From Micromonospora sp. C28SCA-DRY-2 (lineage in GTDB: Bacteria; Actinomycetota; Actinomycetes; Mycobacteriales; Micromonosporaceae): DNA of 64,000 nt. Made by a program: the position numbers and the translations under genes. Position 1 is the stretch's first letter. Each line of letters opens with the position of its first letter. The DNA lies in NCBI RefSeq assembly GCF_030519475.1, contig NZ_JAUMKD010000009.1, positions 186,001 through 250,000 on the forward strand, in the 5' to 3' direction. The notes below the pieces were generated by a model that saw only the letters and a list, made by a program, of their open reading frames with translations, was not told the DNA's origin and made no database searches. This document shows, piece by piece, positions 47,831 through 56,514 of the stretch.

Positions 47831-49075
47831 CTATGCCGAGCGCAGCTCGACGAGGGTGATCTGCGGCTCGGCGCCGACCCGGACCGGCGGGCCCCAGAAG
47901 CCGGCGCCGTTGGTGACGTACACCTTGGTGCCGTCGACCTCGCCGAGGCCGGAGACCACCGGCTGCTGGAGCTTGACCAGCAGGTTGAACGGGACGATCT
48001 GGCCGCCGTGGGTGTGCCCGGACAGTTGCAGGTCGACGCCGAACTTCGCCGCCTCCACCGCGGCGACCGGCTGGTGGGCGAGGAGGACCACCGGGCGGGA
48101 CGGGTCCCGGTCGCCGAGTGCCGCGGTGTAGTCGGCCGGCGCGGCCAGCCCCGTGCCGGCGGCGGTGACGTCGTTGACCCCGGCCAGGTCGAGTACGCCG
48201 CCGCGGGCCTGGATCTCCCGCCGCTCGTTCTGCAGCACCCGCAGCCCCAGCCGGTCCAGCTCGCGCACCCACTCCTCGACGCCGGAGTAGTACTCGTGGT
48301 TGCCGGTGACGAAGAAGCTGCCGTGCCGGGACCGCAGGTCCCGCAGCGGCGCGGCGGCCTCGCCCAGCTCGGCCACCGAGCCGTCGACCAGGTCGCCGAC
48401 GACCGCCACCAGGTCGGCGTCCAGGCGGTTGATGGCGGCCACGATCCGCTCGGTGTGCGCCCGGCCGCGCAGCGGCCCGAGGTGGATGTCGGAGACGGTG
48501 GCGATGCGCAGGCCGTCCATGCTCCGGGGCAGCTTGGCCAGCGGGATCTGCACCCGGTCCAGCTGCGGTGGGCCGAGCGCGGTGCGGATGCCGTACCCGG
48601 TGAGACCGGTGGCGGTGAGCCCGGCGAAGATCGCCGCCCCCCGGGCCAGCAGCAGCCGCCGGGACGGGTCGTGGTCGGGCTGGCCGACGGCGCCGGCGGC
48701 CGGCGGATCGGCCGGACCGGCCGCGCCGACCAGCGCCGGCTCGGGCGCGGCGGCGGTCGGCTCGGCCGCGACCACCCGGCGGCGCAGCACCAGCTTGGTC
48801 ACCAGCATCGGCACTTCCAGTGCGACGAGCAGGACCAGCAGGTAGAACATGATCGCGAGCCAGAGGTAGCCGGGCCATGCCAGCCAGTACAGCCCGGCCT
48901 GGGTGCCGACCATGGTGGCCGGCACCAGCAGCGCCAGCACGAGCGCGGTGATCCCGCCGGCCCGCCGCCAGCGCCCCGGCAGCGTCGTGTCCCGGACCAG
49001 CCGCTTCCACAGGTAGAGGTGGATCAGGCCGGTGACCAGCGCCAGGGTCCCCACGAAACCCAGCACTGCGAGCAT
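47831..49075 (-). CDS. Membrane-anchored metallophosphoesterase
   Basis: The 414-residue protein has about four N-terminal transmembrane segments (to residue 100), a Pro/Ala-rich linker and a calcineurin-like phosphoesterase domain with SDIHLG, GDLVDG, GNHEYYSG, LLAHQP and SGHTHGGQ. The metal-binding residues are complete. The substrate is unknown. The ATG at 49075 follows GGGAGGCG. The domain resembles YaeI/YkuE-type phosphodiesterases. It lies between the EndoQ-helicase gene and moaD. Confidence 0.9.
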   Translation of the reverse strand: MLAVLGFVGTLALVTGLIHLYLWKRLVRDTTLPGRWRRAGGITALVLALLVPATMVGTQAGLYWLAWPGYLWLAIMFYLLVLLVALEVPMLVTKLVLRRRVVAAEPTAAAPEPALVGAAGPADPPAAGAVGQPDHDPSRRLLLARGAAIFAGLTATGLTGYGIRTALGPPQLDRVQIPLAKLPRSMDGLRIATVSDIHLGPLRGRAHTERIVAAINRLDADLVAVVGDLVDGSVAELGEAAAPLRDLRSRHGSFFVTGNHEYYSGVEEWVRELDRLGLRVLQNERREIQARGGVLDLAGVNDVTAAGTGLAAPADYTAALGDRDPSRPVVLLAHQPVAAVEAAKFGVDLQLSGHTHGGQIVPFNLLVKLQQPVVSGLGEVDGTKVYVTNGAGFWGPPVRVGAEPQITLVELRSA

Positions 49076-49086
49076 GTGCGCCTCCC

Positions 49087-49365
49087 TCAGCCGCCCGCGA
49101 AGGGGGGCAGTACGTCGATCGTGGCCCCGGCCGGCAACGGGGCCTGACGATCGTGGCAGGTCACCCCGTCCACCAGGAAACTCGCCACCCGCAGCACGGC
49201 GGCGAGCCGGTCACCGTGCCGCTCGGTCAGCTCGGTGACGAGGTCGTCGAGGGTGCGCCCGGCCGGCACGGTCTCCTCGGTGCGGCCGGCGGCGGCGCGC
49301 GCTCCGGCGAAGTAGCGCACGGTCAGCGGGGGCAGCCCGGCGGTGGGCCGGGTCGGATCGGTCAC
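49087..49365 (-). CDS. moaD: Molybdopterin synthase sulfur-carrier subunit MoaD
   Basis: The 92-residue ubiquitin-like protein ends in the required Gly-Gly (VLPPFAGG), which is adenylylated and thiocarboxylated to feed sulfur to MoaE. The start is the GTG at 49365-49363, with GGAGGCTGACC before it. It is encoded directly after moaA on the same strand; its partner moaE lies 12 kb away at 36647. Confidence 0.92.
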   Translation of the reverse strand: MTDPTRPTAGLPPLTVRYFAGARAAAGRTEETVPAGRTLDDLVTELTERHGDRLAAVLRVASFLVDGVTCHDRQAPLPAGATIDVLPPFAGG

Positions 49366-49367
49366 GG

Positions 49368-50381
49368 TCAGCCTCCGATGGCCGACATCGGCCGGGCGGG
49401 TTGCAGGAACGTCGGGTCGTCGATGCCGTGGCCGGCCCGCTTGCCCCACATCGCGGTACGCCACCGCCGGGCGATCTCGGCGTCGTCCGCCCCGGCCCGC
49501 AGCGCCCCGCGCAGGTCGGACTCCTCGGTGGCGAACAGGCACGCCCGTACCTGGCCGTCGGCGGTGAGCCGGGTGCGGTCGCAGTCGCCGCAGAACGGCC
49601 GGGTGACGCTGGCGATCACGCCCACCCGGGCGGGGCCGCCGTCGACCAGCCAGGTCTCGGCCGGCGCCGCGCCGCGCTCGGCCGAGTCGGGCCGCAGGTC
49701 GAAGGTGGTACGCAGGGCGGCGAGGATCTCCTCGGCGGTGACCATGGCGGCCCGATCCCAGCCGTGCTGCGCGTCCAGCGGCATCTGCTCGATGAACCGC
49801 AGCTCGTAGCCGTGGTCGAGGGCGAAGCGGAGCAGCGCCGGCGCCTCGTCGTCGTTCACGCCCCGCATCAGCACCGTGTTGACCTTGACCGGGGTGAGCC
49901 CCGCGGCGGTGGCGCCGGCCAGGCCGGCCAGGACGTCGGCGAGCCGGTCGCGCCGGGTCAGCCGGGTGAACCGGCCGGCGTCGAGCGTGTCCAGCGAGAC
50001 GTTCACCCGGTCGAGCCCGGCGGCGCGCAGCGTGGGGGCGAGCCGGGCCAGCCCGATGCCGTTGGTGGTCAGCGAGATCCGGGGACGCGGTTCGAGCGCC
50101 GCCACCTCGGTGACGATGCCCACCAGCCCGGGCCGGATCAGCGGCTCGCCGCCGGTGAAGCGCACCTCGGTGACGCCGAGGTCACGCACGGCGACCCGGA
50201 CCAGCCGGACGATCTCCGCGTCGGTGAGCAGTTGCGGCCCGGCGAGCCAGGGCAGCCCTTCGGCCGGCATGCAGTACGTGCAGCGCAGGTTGCACTTGTC
50301 GGTCAGCGAGACCCGGAGGTCCCGGGCGACGCGGCCGTACCGGTCGACGAGGGGGCCGTCGGTCGGCTGGGCGGCAGTCAC
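49368..50381 (-). CDS. moaA: GTP 3',8-cyclase MoaA
   Basis: The 337-residue radical SAM enzyme converts GTP to 3',8-cyclo-dihydro-GTP, the first molybdenum-cofactor step. The first cluster motif is SLTDKCNLRCTYCMP; the second cluster lies in TRPFCGDCDRTRLTADGQVRACLF; the C-terminal Gly-Gly tail (SAIGG) needed for activation is present. I chose the GTG at 50381, which overlaps the stop of the fructosamine-kinase-like gene as GTGA; a longer upstream frame is that gene's shadow. Confidence 0.96.
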   Translation of the reverse strand: MTAAQPTDGPLVDRYGRVARDLRVSLTDKCNLRCTYCMPAEGLPWLAGPQLLTDAEIVRLVRVAVRDLGVTEVRFTGGEPLIRPGLVGIVTEVAALEPRPRISLTTNGIGLARLAPTLRAAGLDRVNVSLDTLDAGRFTRLTRRDRLADVLAGLAGATAAGLTPVKVNTVLMRGVNDDEAPALLRFALDHGYELRFIEQMPLDAQHGWDRAAMVTAEEILAALRTTFDLRPDSAERGAAPAETWLVDGGPARVGVIASVTRPFCGDCDRTRLTADGQVRACLFATEESDLRGALRAGADDAEIARRWRTAMWGKRAGHGIDDPTFLQPARPMSAIGG

Positions 50382-51292
50382 CTGTCGACGGTAGCGCGTG
50401 TCAGCCCGCCGAGGGCGGCCCGGGCGGCCCGGCCGACCGCATCGCGGTACGCGGCGCCGAACAGGGCGGTGTGCACCAGCAGCAGGTGGAGCTGGTGCAG
50501 CGGCACCCGGTCCCGCCAGCCGTCGGCCAGCGGCCACGCCTCGTCGTACGCGGCGAGGATCCGGTCGAGGTGCGGCGCGCCGCCGAAGAGGGCCAGCTGG
50601 GCCAGGTCGGTCTCCCGGTGCCCGCCGTGCGCCGCCGGGTCGACCAGCCAGGCCCGGTCGTCGGCGCCCCAGAGCACGTTGCCCGGCCACAGGTCGCCGT
50701 GGACACGGGCCGGCGGTTCGTCGCCGCCGAACTCGCCGATCCGGTCGACCACCTCCTCCACCAGGGCGACCTCGGTGTCGCCCAGCGCGCCGCCGTCCAC
50801 CGAGCGGCGCAGGTACGGCACCAGCCGGGCGCGGGCGAACCAGCTCGACCAGGGGCCGGGGTCGGGCGTGTTGTCCGCCGGGAGCGCGCCGATGAACCCG
50901 GGCCAGTCGGCCCCGAAGGCCGGCGCGCCGGCCCGGTGCAGCCCGGCCAGCTCCCGGCCGAACCGCTCGGCCGCCTCGGCGGTCGGCTCGCCCGGCTCGA
51001 CCCACTCCAGCGCCAGCAGCTCGGGCAGCGCCACCAGCACCTCCGGTACGGCCACCGTGCCGGCCGCGCGCAGCCAGCGCAGGCCGGCCGCCTCGGTGGC
51101 GAAGAAGTCGTCCGGCACCGGCCGCCCGGCCCGCTCCGGCCAGGTCTTGGCGAAGATCGAGTGACCGTCGTCCAGGGTCAACCGGGAGGCGGCACAGATG
51201 TCCCCGCCGGCCACCGGCGTCTCCCGGATCCGCTGGTGGGTCAGGAAGGTCGGCAGGTGGGACGGGTGCGCCCGCAGGTACGCCAGGTCCAT
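50378..51292 (-). CDS. Fructosamine kinase family protein
   Basis: The 304-residue protein has the aminoglycoside-kinase-like fold: GGDICAASRLTLDDGHSIFAKTW (N-lobe), then WPGFIGALPADNTPDPGPWSSWFARARLVPYLRR, the catalytic loop ARVHGDLWPGNVLW and the metal site AWLVDPAAHGGHRETDLAQLALFG. Family members phosphorylate protein-bound ketosamines, so that the sugar adducts fall off. The ATG at 51292 has no ribosome binding site; TACCTT lies 6 bases upstream. Its stop overlaps moaA's start, but a functional link is unclear. Confidence 0.9.
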   Translation of the reverse strand: MDLAYLRAHPSHLPTFLTHQRIRETPVAGGDICAASRLTLDDGHSIFAKTWPERAGRPVPDDFFATEAAGLRWLRAAGTVAVPEVLVALPELLALEWVEPGEPTAEAAERFGRELAGLHRAGAPAFGADWPGFIGALPADNTPDPGPWSSWFARARLVPYLRRSVDGGALGDTEVALVEEVVDRIGEFGGDEPPARVHGDLWPGNVLWGADDRAWLVDPAAHGGHRETDLAQLALFGGAPHLDRILAAYDEAWPLADGWRDRVPLHQLHLLLVHTALFGAAYRDAVGRAARAALGGLTRATVDR

Positions 51293-51298
51293 GACGGC

Positions 51299-51304
51299 AA
51301 GGTA
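51299..51304 (-). promoter_or_regulatory. Possible -10 box for the fructosamine-kinase gene
   Basis: TACCTT on the minus strand ends 6 bases before the ATG; there is no Shine-Dalgarno sequence. Confidence 0.45.
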
Positions 51305-51455
51305 GTCCCTCCCCACCCCCGCCGCCGGGCCACCTTCCCCTGGATCTTGGAACCTCCCGGCCCGGCCGGGGGCCGTTTCCCACCGAGATCTCCGGCGATC
51401 CGGTGCCGGTGGGGGGTGGTGGATCGGCGTGGGCAGGGTGAATACGGTCGGTAGT

Positions 51456-51481
51456 TGTGGATGAGCGGCGTGTCGTCCACA
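51456..51481. promoter_or_regulatory. Pair of convergent DnaA-box-like sequences
   Basis: TCATCCACA on the minus strand (51464-51456) and TCGTCCACA on the plus strand (51473-51481) each match a DnaA-box consensus at 8 of 9 positions. They lie 40-65 bases before the DUF4192 gene. Confidence 0.4.
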
Positions 51482-51521
51482 GGGGCTGCCGGGCGGGGTC
51501 GCCGGATCGCAGGCTGCCGGC

Positions 51522-52577
51522 ATGACCTCGACCGACCCGCCCCGGCTCGCCGTCCGTTCCCCCGCCGACCTGATCGCCGCCGTGCCCTACCTGCTCGGCT
51601 TCCACCCCGCCGACAGCGTGGTCGTGGTGGCCATGCGCGGCCGGCGGATCACCTTCGCGGCCCGGGCCGACCTGCCCGAGCCGGCGGGCGAGGCGGACCC
51701 GGCCCGGCACCTCGCCGCGGTGATCGCCCGCCAGCAGGCCGACTCGGCCACCGTCATCGGGTACGGTCCGCCGACCCGGGTCACCCCGGCCGTCGACGCG
51801 GTGCGCGCCGCGCTGACCGGCGCCGGGCTGGCCGTGCTCGACGCGCTGCGGGTCACCGACGGGCGGTGGTGGTCGTACGTCTGCACCGAGCCGGAGTGCT
51901 GCCCGCCCGACGGCTCCCCGTACGACCCGGGTGCCAGCGCGGTGCCGGCCGCCGCGGTGCTCGCCGGCCAGGTCGCCCTGCCCGACCGGGCCGCCCTGGT
52001 GGCGCAGGTTTCCCCGCTCGGTGGTCCGGTCCGGGTGGCGATGCGCCGGGCCACCGCCCGGGCCGAGCGGCGGCTGGCCGACCTGCTCGACAAGGCGCCC
52101 CGCGAGGACCTGCTCGGCGGCCGGTCACTTCGCGCGGCGGGCGTGACGGCCGTGCGCGCGGCCCTGCGCCGGCAGCGCCGCGGCGAGCGGCTCACCGACG
52201 ACGAGGTGGCCTGGCTGAGCCTGCTCCTGACCCACCTGCCGATACGCGACCACGCCTGGGACCGCACCGACGGCCGGGACGCGGACATCGCCCTCTGGAC
52301 CGACGTGCTGCGCCGGGCCGAGCCCGAGTTGACCGCCGCGCCGGCCAGCCTGCTCGCCTTCGCCGCCTGGCGGGCCGGGCAGGGGGCGCTGGCCGCGGTC
52401 GCGCTGGAGCGGGCGCTGACCGAGCACCCCGACTACACCCTCGCGGCCCTCCTGGACGACCTGCTCCGCCGTGGCGTGCCGCCGTCGGAGCTGGACGGCT
52501 GGCCGGCGGTGGGCGCCGCGGGCGTGGTGCGCCGCCGCAAGCGGAGGCCGCGCCACCGGCCCAGGCTCGATCTTTGA
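51522..52577 (+). CDS. DUF4192 domain protein
   Basis: The 351-residue protein begins with the DUF4192 signature: RSPADLIAAVPYLLGFHPADSVVVVAMRG, then TRVTPAVDAVRAAL, CTEPECCPPDGSPYD and, near the end, LLAFAAWRAGQGALAAVALERALTEHPDYTLAALL. The family is abundant in actinobacteria and has no known function. The basic C-terminus (RRRKRRPR-type) may bind nucleic acid. Two DnaA-box-like sequences lie in its promoter region. Confidence 0.88.
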   Translation: MTSTDPPRLAVRSPADLIAAVPYLLGFHPADSVVVVAMRGRRITFAARADLPEPAGEADPARHLAAVIARQQADSATVIGYGPPTRVTPAVDAVRAALTGAGLAVLDALRVTDGRWWSYVCTEPECCPPDGSPYDPGASAVPAAAVLAGQVALPDRAALVAQVSPLGGPVRVAMRRATARAERRLADLLDKAPREDLLGGRSLRAAGVTAVRAALRRQRRGERLTDDEVAWLSLLLTHLPIRDHAWDRTDGRDADIALWTDVLRRAEPELTAAPASLLAFAAWRAGQGALAAVALERALTEHPDYTLAALLDDLLRRGVPPSELDGWPAVGAAGVVRRRKRRPRHRPRLDL

Positions 52578-52618
52578 CCGCGGTGGTTGCCCGGCCTTCC
52601 CGCACGTGTTCGCCGATC

Positions 52619-52665
52619 GTACAACTTGTACTATCGTACAAGTTGTACGTTAGTACAAATTGTTG
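52619..52665. promoter_or_regulatory. Three TetR-type operators in 17-bp register
   Basis: GTACAA-N-TTGTAC is perfect at 52619-52631 and 52636-52648 and partly conserved (GTACAAATTGTTG) at 52653-52665; the repeat period is exactly 17 bases. The sites overlap the promoter of the efflux/TetR operon directly downstream. Confidence 0.8.
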
Positions 52666-52675
52666 AGGGGGCGTC

Positions 52676-54262
52676 ATGGCGGAAGCCGACAGTGTCGTGG
52701 CGGCAGCAGTCCGGCGGGCTGGTAGGCGCGAGTGGGCGGGCCTGGCGCTGTTGGCGCTGCCGACGGTGCTGCTGGGCCTGGATGTGACAGTGCTGTATCT
52801 GGTGCTGCCGAGCATGGCCACCGCGCTCGAACCCTCGGCGACCCAGACGCTGTGGATCATGGACGCCTACGGATTCTTCATCGCGGGGTTCCTCATCACC
52901 ATGGGAACCGTGGGCGACCGGATCGGCAGGCGCCGCCTACTGGTCATCGGCATGACGGCGTTCGCGGCCGTCTCGGCGTTCGCGGCCTTCGCCCCCAACG
53001 CCGAGCTGCTGATCCTCGCCCGGGCGCTGCTGGGGGTGGCCGGGGCCACGCTGATGCCCTCGACACTGTCCCTGATCTCGAACATGTTCGCCGATGTGCG
53101 CCAGCGCGCGGTCGCGATCGGGGTGTGGGCCACGATGTTCGCTCTGGGCATGGCCGCCGGACCCGTCGTCGGTGGCGCACTGGTCGACACGTTCTGGTGG
53201 GGTGCGGCCTTCCTGCTCGCCGTCCCCATCGCCGCCCTGGTCCTGGCCGGGGCACGGATCCTGCTGCCCGAGTACGCCGATCCGCAGGCCGGCCGACTCG
53301 ACCTGACCAGCGTGGCGCTGTCGCTGGCCGCGATCCTGCCGGTGATCTACGCGATCAAACACTCCGCCGTCGACGGTCCCGACCTCAGCGCGGTGCTCCT
53401 CGCCGTCGTCGGGACGGTCGCCGGGGTGGTCTTCGTGCGCCGGCAACGTGGCCTCGCCTCGCCGCTGTTGGACGTCACGCTGTTCGCGAGCCGGGCGTTC
53501 TCCGCGGCCCTGGCGGTGCTGCTGATCGGACTGGTCGGGGTGGGCGGGACCATGTACCTGGTCACCCAGTACCTCCAGCTCGTCGAAGGTCTGACGCCGT
53601 TCGCGGCGGGCCTGTGGATGGGGCCACCCGCCCTGGCGATGTTCGCCGCGGCGATCGGCGCGCCGCTCATCGCCAGGCGAGTGCGGCCCGGCCTCGTCAT
53701 GGCGGTCATGCTCGGGCTCTCCGTGGCGGGCTACGCGCTGCTCGCTGTCGTGGGCACCGGGGATGCCGGGATGGTGGTGGCCGGGTTCGCGTTCGTCTAC
53801 CTCGGCCTCGGCGCGATCGCCGCGTTGGGCACCGACATGGTCGTCGGCGCCGCGCCCGCGTCGAAGTCCGGCTCGGCCGCCGCGATGTCGGAGACCGTTC
53901 AAGAACTAGGCATCGCCGTCGGCGTCGCTGTCCTCGGCAGCCTGACCACCGCCCTCTACACCTCCCGGATGGACCCGCCGGCGGACGTTCCGCCAGCGGT
54001 CGCGGGTCGTCTCGCCGAGAGTCTCGCCGGGGCACTGTCCGTCGCCGACCAGGTGCCAGCCGAGGTCGTGCAGGCCGCGCGAGAGGTGTTCAGCAGCGGG
54101 GTGAACACCTCCGCCGCCGTGGCCGGTGTCGCCATCATCGCGGCGGCCCTGCTCTGCCTCACCGCGCTGCGGAACGTCCAGCCGCTCGGCGAGGAACAGC
54201 AAGCTGGAACGGAGCAGCGGGAGGTGGCCGACTACCCTGACACCTGTAGGAGGGGAGCATGA
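52676..54262 (+). CDS. MFS drug-efflux transporter, 14-helix (DHA2) type
   Basis: The 528-residue protein has about 14 transmembrane segments. The motifs LPTVLLGLDVTVLYLVLPSMATAL, WIMDAYGFFIAGFLITMGTVGDRIGRRRLL and AGATLMPSTLSLISNMF are typical of the EmrB/QacA group, with the loop motif GDRIGRR. It probably exports cationic or hydrophobic toxic compounds. GAGGGGG precedes the ATG. Its stop overlaps the start of the TetR gene (ATGA), so the two form one operon, repressed through the operators upstream. Confidence 0.92.
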   Translation: MAEADSVVAAAVRRAGRREWAGLALLALPTVLLGLDVTVLYLVLPSMATALEPSATQTLWIMDAYGFFIAGFLITMGTVGDRIGRRRLLVIGMTAFAAVSAFAAFAPNAELLILARALLGVAGATLMPSTLSLISNMFADVRQRAVAIGVWATMFALGMAAGPVVGGALVDTFWWGAAFLLAVPIAALVLAGARILLPEYADPQAGRLDLTSVALSLAAILPVIYAIKHSAVDGPDLSAVLLAVVGTVAGVVFVRRQRGLASPLLDVTLFASRAFSAALAVLLIGLVGVGGTMYLVTQYLQLVEGLTPFAAGLWMGPPALAMFAAAIGAPLIARRVRPGLVMAVMLGLSVAGYALLAVVGTGDAGMVVAGFAFVYLGLGAIAALGTDMVVGAAPASKSGSAAAMSETVQELGIAVGVAVLGSLTTALYTSRMDPPADVPPAVAGRLAESLAGALSVADQVPAEVVQAAREVFSSGVNTSAAVAGVAIIAAALLCLTALRNVQPLGEEQQAGTEQREVADYPDTCRRGA

Positions 54263-54846
54263 GCGACGAGAGCGACTCCGTCGATGGGCGCAAGGCCCGA
54301 GGCAACAAGCGCCGCGCTGAGATCATCGATGCGACCCTCGCCATCGTCACCCGTGACGGTGCCGCCGGCGTCACCCATCGCACCGTTGCCAAGCAGGCCG
54401 GCGTCGCCACCAGTCTGAGCACCTACTACTTCGCCACGCTTGACGACCTGCTCGTCGCGGCGCTGTCCAGCGTCGCCGATGTCTACACCGCGCGTATCCG
54501 CCAGATCATCGACGGCACCGGTGACAAGCTCCGTGGCCTGGCCGAGCTGATTGCCGAATCCGCTGGCCCCGGCCGGGAACGCGCCCTGGCCGAACGCGAA
54601 CTGTCCACGCTGGCCGCGCGGAGGCCGGCGCTGGCGCCCATAGCCCGTCGCTGGCGCGAGAACGTCGCCGAACTTGCCGCGACGCTCACCGACGACCCCG
54701 AAGCGATCGCCGCACTCGTTGCCGCCTCCGATGGCCTGTGCACCGCCATCCTGATCGACAACGCTCCCTCCGATCCCGACTACGTACACCGAATCCTGGC
54801 CCGGGCCCTTGACGCGCACGCCGGCAGAACAGGGCCCCGGCGCTGA
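54259..54846 (+). CDS. TetR family repressor of the efflux operon
   Basis: The 195-residue protein has an N-terminal TetR helix-turn-helix: NKRRAEIIDATLAIVTRDGAAGVTHRTVAKQAGVATSLSTYYFATLDDLL, followed by a helical ligand-binding domain. AGGAGGGG precedes the ATG. Its start overlaps the transporter stop. It very probably binds GTACAA-N-TTGTAC and is released by the transporter's substrates. Confidence 0.9.
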   Translation: MSDESDSVDGRKARGNKRRAEIIDATLAIVTRDGAAGVTHRTVAKQAGVATSLSTYYFATLDDLLVAALSSVADVYTARIRQIIDGTGDKLRGLAELIAESAGPGRERALAERELSTLAARRPALAPIARRWRENVAELAATLTDDPEAIAALVAASDGLCTAILIDNAPSDPDYVHRILARALDAHAGRTGPRR

Positions 54847-54866
54847 ACCGACGCCGACGCTTCCGT

Positions 54867-54969
54867 TCAGCGGTCGCGTTCGCCCGATCTTTTCGGGTTG
54901 GGGCTCGCGGCGCCGTTGACCGTGACCCGCAACGCGTAGCCGCTGATCTCGGCGGTGTCGAAGAGGTGA
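54867..54969 (-). pseudogene. C-terminal gene remnant beside the DUF397 gene
   Basis: Downstream of the DUF397 stop, the minus strand in another frame reads HLFDTAEISGYALRVTVNG and goes on to a TGA at 54867. Codons are G/C-ending as in real genes until near the end. No start or ribosome binding site exists, so this may be the tail of a lost gene. Low confidence. Confidence 0.25.
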
Positions 54970-55158
54970 CTAGCCCCGGGTGAGGTGGGCGACGAACGTG
55001 CGCCAGGCTGCGGGCGAGAAGGTCAGGGTGCCGCCGTCGCGGTCCTTCGTGTCGCGGACCAGGACGACGCCGGGCAGATTGTCCGCCACCTCCACGCAAT
55101 CGCCGCCGTTGTTGCCGCTCTTCGTGCTCTTGCGCCACTGCGCACCGGTCAGGTCCAT
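54970..55158 (-). CDS. DUF397 small protein
   Basis: The 62-residue protein reads DLTGAQWRKSTKSGNNGGDCVEVADNLPGVVLVRDTKDRDGGTLTFSPAAWRTFVAHL, the DUF397 signature. Such proteins pair with XRE/DUF5753 regulators, and in Streptomyces they act in development-related regulatory pairs. Its ATG overlaps the end of the upstream regulator by 10 bases. Exact role of this pair unknown. Confidence 0.9.
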   Translation of the reverse strand: MDLTGAQWRKSTKSGNNGGDCVEVADNLPGVVLVRDTKDRDGGTLTFSPAAWRTFVAHLTRG

Positions 55159-55916
55159 GATCGAGCCGCTTCCCTGAGCATCTCCAGGGACCGCCCTCGG
55201 GGCAGGGCTTCTCCCCGGATGCGTTCCCACCGTCGATCCAGGCTAGCAACGTCCGAAGGCTGCTCAATTATCTGAGCTTGTGCCTGGCTGTCGACGTGCG
55301 CGACCCGTCCACCGTCGCTCAGCTCCGCGATCGTGAACGGCCCACCGAGCCCCGGATACATCCCCACCTCCGCAGGCACGAGGTGCACCTGGACCGACGG
55401 AAGTTCGGCGCACTCGGCTAGATGCGCGCACTGCTCACGCATCAGCTCACAGTCACCGTAAGCAGGTCGGCGGATGACGGCCTCGTCTATGACCGCAACC
55501 AGGAGAGGCGGGCGCTGGCGATGCAGGATCGCCTGCCGTCCCAGTCGCGCGTCGACGAGTTCGTTCACCTCGTCGACGGTCAGTGCCTCTCCCGCCAGAG
55601 TGGCCCGCGCGTACGCCTCGGTTTGGAGAAGACCGGGCACCCATGCGAGCTGATACGCCCGCAGGGCGACTGCCTCGCGTTCAATGTCGACCCAGGCTCG
55701 CAGCCAGGTCGGCTCACGTCGCTTGAGGACGTCCGGCCACAGGTCCCCTACGTCCCGCCCGAGAATTGCCGCGACCCGGGAACGGTGCCGAGGCTGGGGC
55801 ACGCGTCCTGGGTTGACCCATCGCTGCGCGGTCTTGGGGTCGACACCGATCTGACCAGCGAGAGATTCCGTTGTCTCGCCGGCCTCGGCCATCGCCGCTA
55901 TCAGTCCGTGGTTCAT
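55149..55916 (-). CDS. XRE-type regulator with DUF5753 domain
   Basis: The 255-residue protein has an N-terminal helix-turn-helix (AGETTESLAGQIGVDPKTAQRWVNPGRVPQPRHRSRVAAIL) and a C-terminal DUF5753 domain (AWVPGLLQTEAYARATL, then PSVQVHLVPAEVGMYPGLGGPFTI). The ATG at 55916 follows CGGAGG. It overlaps the DUF397 gene, the usual pairing. Ligand and targets are unknown. It is divergent from three small overlapping genes. Confidence 0.9.
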   Translation of the reverse strand: MNHGLIAAMAEAGETTESLAGQIGVDPKTAQRWVNPGRVPQPRHRSRVAAILGRDVGDLWPDVLKRREPTWLRAWVDIEREAVALRAYQLAWVPGLLQTEAYARATLAGEALTVDEVNELVDARLGRQAILHRQRPPLLVAVIDEAVIRRPAYGDCELMREQCAHLAECAELPSVQVHLVPAEVGMYPGLGGPFTIAELSDGGRVAHVDSQAQAQIIEQPSDVASLDRRWERIRGEALPRGRSLEMLREAARSWT

Positions 55917-56101
55917 GCGGCCTCCGATGAGGACGTCCCGAACATCGACTGACCATACCTGAACGCTGTGTACCGGTCCCATCACGGAGGGGCAGGGTGC
56001 GGTCAGGTGCCGGCCGCGATGACCCGAACTCGGCGGCCGGGCTAGTGGGGCCGCCTCGGCGAAGGCGGGGCGGCCCCACCAGATCACGAGGAGGCAAGCC
56101 C

Positions 56102-56284
56102 GTGCGATTCAGGTTCTGGCGCCGTGAGCCCGTCCCCACGCCGCCCCCGTCTGTCGGCCCGTCGACCCGCAACGAGCGATCGACCTGGGCGCAGCCGACC
56201 GCCGTCTTCCCGACCGCCGGTCCCGGCCGCCCGGGCAACCTGACCCCCGCCCAGCGGTGGCGCGGAAACGGAGGCCGGTGGTGA
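56102..56284 (+). CDS. Small Pro/Arg/Thr-rich protein, function unknown (trio, first)
   Basis: The 60-residue product starts with RFRFWRREPVP and ends NLTPAQRWRGNGGRW. It has no recognised domain. AGGAGG stands 7 bases before the GTG, a strong site that supports translation. Its stop overlaps the next start (GTGA). Codon usage is typical of the genome. Confidence 0.6.
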   Translation: MRFRFWRREPVPTPPPSVGPSTRNERSTWAQPTAVFPTAGPGRPGNLTPAQRWRGNGGRW

Positions 56285-56514
56285 GCCTGACCGTCGGCAG
56301 CACGATCCGGGTGCCCGAGGACTCCTACCGCTTCGGCACCGGGCCGCTCACGCTGCACGTCACCGAGATCTTCAGTCGCGGACCGTTCGAGGGGCACGTC
56401 TGGGCGGAGGTGCGCGGCCACGACGTACGCGAGGACGGGTCGCTCGCCGTCCGTGCGCGCTTCGCCTTCGTCCGGGTCGACCGGGTGCGCGTCGTACACG
56501 TGGTGAGCCTGTGA
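56281..56514 (+). CDS. Small beta-rich protein, function unknown (trio, second)
   Basis: The 77-residue product reads SLTVGSTIRVPEDSYRFGTGP and continues as alternating hydrophobic and charged residues typical of a small beta barrel (LHVTEIF, HVWAEVRGHDV, AVRARFAFVRVDRVRVV). I recognise no named family. GGAGG lies 7 bases before the GTG at 56281, which overlaps the previous stop; the next gene overlaps its own stop (GTGA). Confidence 0.65.
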   Translation: MSLTVGSTIRVPEDSYRFGTGPLTLHVTEIFSRGPFEGHVWAEVRGHDVREDGSLAVRARFAFVRVDRVRVVHVVSL

